A stretch of DNA of 64,000 bases from Paralvinella palmiformis. Taxonomy: Eukaryota > Annelida > Polychaeta > Terebellida > Alvinellidae. The notes under the pieces were generated by a model. The model made no database searches and was not told the origin of the DNA. It saw nothing but the letters and a program-made list of their open reading frames with translations. The stretch lies in contig JAODUP010000220.1 of the NCBI GenBank assembly GCA_025642065.1, forward strand, positions 62,001 to 126,000, given 5' to 3'. This document shows positions 62,045 through 64,000 of the stretch, piece by piece. A program made the position numbers and the translations under genes. Each line of letters opens with the position of its first letter. The stretch's first letter is position 1.

Positions 62045-62995
62045 TGATGTTACTCCAGCTATCGTTGTAACATCATCTTTAATGATGTTACTCCAGCTAT
62101 CGTTGTAACATCATCTTTAATGATGTTACTCCAGCTATCGTTGTAACATCATCTTTAATGATGTTACTCCAGCTATCGTTGTAACATCATCTTTAATGAT
62201 GTTACTCCAGCTATCGTTGTAACATCATCTTTAATGATGTTACTCCAGCTATCGTTGTAACATCATCTTTAATGATGTTACTCCAGCTATCGTTGTAACA
62301 TCATCTTTAATGATGTTACTCCAGCTATCGTTGTAACATCATCTTTAATGATGTTACTCCAGCTATCGTTGTAACATCATCTTTAATGATGTTACTCCAG
62401 CTATCGTTGTAACATCATCTTTAATGATGTTACTCCAGCTATCGTTGTAACATCATCTTTAATGATGTTACTCCAGCTATCGTTGTAACATCATCTTTAA
62501 TGATGTTACTCCAGCTATCGTTGTAACATCATCTTTAATGATGTTACTCCAGCTATCGTTGTAACATCATCTTTAATGATGTTACTCCAGCTATCGTTGT
62601 AACATCATCTTTAATGATGTTACTCCAGCTATCGTTGTAACATCATCTTTAATGATGTTACTCCAGCTATCGTTGTAACATCATCTTTAATGATGTTACT
62701 CCAGCTATCGTTGTAACATCATCTTTAATGATGTTACTCCAGCTATCGTTGTAACATCATCTTTAATGATGTTACTCCAGCTATCGTTGTAACATCATCT
62801 TTAATGATGTTACTCCAGCTATCGTTGTAACATCATCTTTAATGATGTTACTCCAGCTATCGTTGTAACATCATCTTTAATGATGTTACTCCAGCTATCG
62901 TTGTAACATCATCTTTAATGATGTTACTCCAGCTATCGTTGTAACATCATCTTTAATGATGTTACTCCAGCTATCATTGTAACATCCAATGATGT
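62045..62995. repeat. 38-bp satellite, 25 head-to-tail copies, hairpin-forming unit
   Basis: The word TACTCCAGCT occurs at 62051 and then every 38 bp exactly, through 62963 (25 occurrences), with no indels and almost no substitutions until the last copy (CTATCATTG for CTATCGTTG). Each junction contains a perfect inverted repeat: GTAACATCAT, a five-base loop CTTTA, then ATGATGTTAC. The array is therefore 24 consecutive 10-bp-stem hairpins. It has no protein-coding capacity of note and is not a CRISPR array, because there are no unique spacers. Confidence 0.97.
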
Positions 62996-63128
62996 GGTGT
63001 AGATGATGTTTTTTATCTTGTTTCTTATAAACTGTGATGTTTCTGGGTTGTTTTATTTTTATTTTTTAAAGAAAAAACCCTTTTTGGTATCAGCTGGACG
63101 CCTTAGTAACCTTTAGCTAAGACATACG

Positions 63129-63158
63129 GGTGTGTGTGCGTGCGCGCGCGCGTGTGTG
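63129..63158. repeat. (TG)n/(CG)n alternating tract
   Basis: GTGTGTGTGCGTGCGCGCGC and following GT units, the third such tract in the last 2.3 kb. Confidence 0.9.
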
Positions 63159-64000
63159 AAGCCATTTGGCGTAGAGACTCATGAATATTCAACGACCTCA
63201 TCCATATATGTAGGAGTATTGAATAGAATACGAACTGTAGTTAATAAGCGCGTTAATTCTGTTGTCGTCGTCATCATGATCATCCTAGTGGTCTTTACTG
63301 TTTTGGTTACCTATAGAAGATAAACAAACGTCTTGCACAAACACCATCCCTACAGCATCTTGTTCTGATGAAGGTTACACGTGGCAGCTATCTGTCTGTC
63401 CTAGCCTCTGACCATACAAAGGATTGTGTTCACATAACTCTCTTGACATAACCATTAATCAATCACTGTGAGCTGGCCTAGGAATTGATTACTGTCAATT
63501 ATATGGTGGTTATGGGTATCAAGAAATAGTATACTCCATTAGAAGTCGGAGACAGCGTCATATTGTACAGAAGCTCTAAATAAAATGTAACCTCCTAATA
63601 ATGGCATATTGCTTTAAATGGTTCCACAATCAAATTGTCATTTGTGGAGTGTGTGGATCTCGATTAAATCTGCCAGTCAGTAATAAAAATTAAGATGGAA
63701 ACAAACCTCCTCCTCTGATTCATATCCATATTGAAAATAATATAATGTAACTAGTAGAAACTGTAGACTGTGTCCCTCAAGGTGACCTCTTAACGGTATA
63801 TCAGCACTCACTCATTCACTCATCCACTCATTCACTCACTCACCCATGACAACTAAAAGAAAATCAATTTTTATTAAACATCAGTTCTTCAAGCTAAGTA
63901 TAATATATTTTAATACTAAATGTTGAATGATGATCAGAATTGACAACGTGATAGATGATTCAAAATATTATTGATTCAATTAATTAATACTTTTAATGAT

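Larger units (their letters stand above)
46265..64000. other. 17.7-kb stretch without recognised exons (parvin intron or 3' flank)
   Basis: No frame on either strand matches a known family. Specifically, the expected last part of the parvin CH2 domain was not found. Either this is one very long parvin intron or the terminal exons are missing from this locus. Content: SINEs at 47431, 50805, 55640, 58991 and 59875; a dispersed repeat at 47380/52185; trinucleotide tracts near 48570, 56670-57140 and 61590-62005; poly-C/poly-G runs; GT/GC alternating tracts; and a 38-bp satellite. A locally GC-richer block lies at about 49790-49960. Confidence 0.6.

Noticed and set aside
62045..62995. CRISPR-like array of regularly spaced repeats
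   Set aside because: The whole 38-bp unit repeats with no unique spacers, in an intron-rich animal genome. It is a satellite.

Overview
The window is AT-rich, intron-dense animal DNA with no bacterial or viral character. Exon structures close to those of vertebrate orthologues, many tRNA-derived SINEs, short TIR elements and long TA/TG microsatellites suggest an invertebrate bilaterian. A mollusc or other lophotrochozoan is most likely, but the species cannot be fixed from sequence alone.

Three protein genes, all on the + strand, could be rebuilt exon by exon. (1) 2399-22757: WDR3/Utp12, a ribosome-biogenesis WD40 protein. It has 25 coding exons that join in frame to exactly 943 residues, the length I recall for human WDR3; one intron appears to be GC-AG. 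(2) 23632-26829: a six-exon gene of 247 residues matching SWSAP1, the partner of SWS1 in RAD51 regulation. Its Walker A and Walker B motifs are degenerate. (3) 29395-46264 and onward: parvin, the actopaxin-family adaptor of integrin adhesions. Eleven coding exons were found, one only 26 nt long. The last ~50 residues of the second calponin-homology domain were not found, so the gene probably runs past the right edge.

Layout: 1-2398 is upstream sequence with a 452-bp TIR element. 2399-22855 is WDR3; its introns hold 31-bp and 34-bp tandem repeats, SINEs and a recent 459-bp tandem duplication. 22856-26887 is a short spacer plus SWSAP1. 26888-29394 is intergenic with a decayed non-LTR retrotransposon. 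29395-46264 is parvin; its introns carry several TIR elements and an unusual hairpin. 46265-64000 has no recognisable exon. It holds SINEs, trinucleotide tracts, Z-DNA-prone GT/GC tracts and a uniform 38-bp satellite of 25 copies whose unit forms a hairpin.

The three genes act in unrelated processes (nucleolar rRNA processing, homologous recombination, cell adhesion). No functional cluster is implied beyond shared orientation and the short WDR3-SWSAP1 spacing. No prokaryote-style system, CRISPR array or functional tRNA/rRNA gene was seen.
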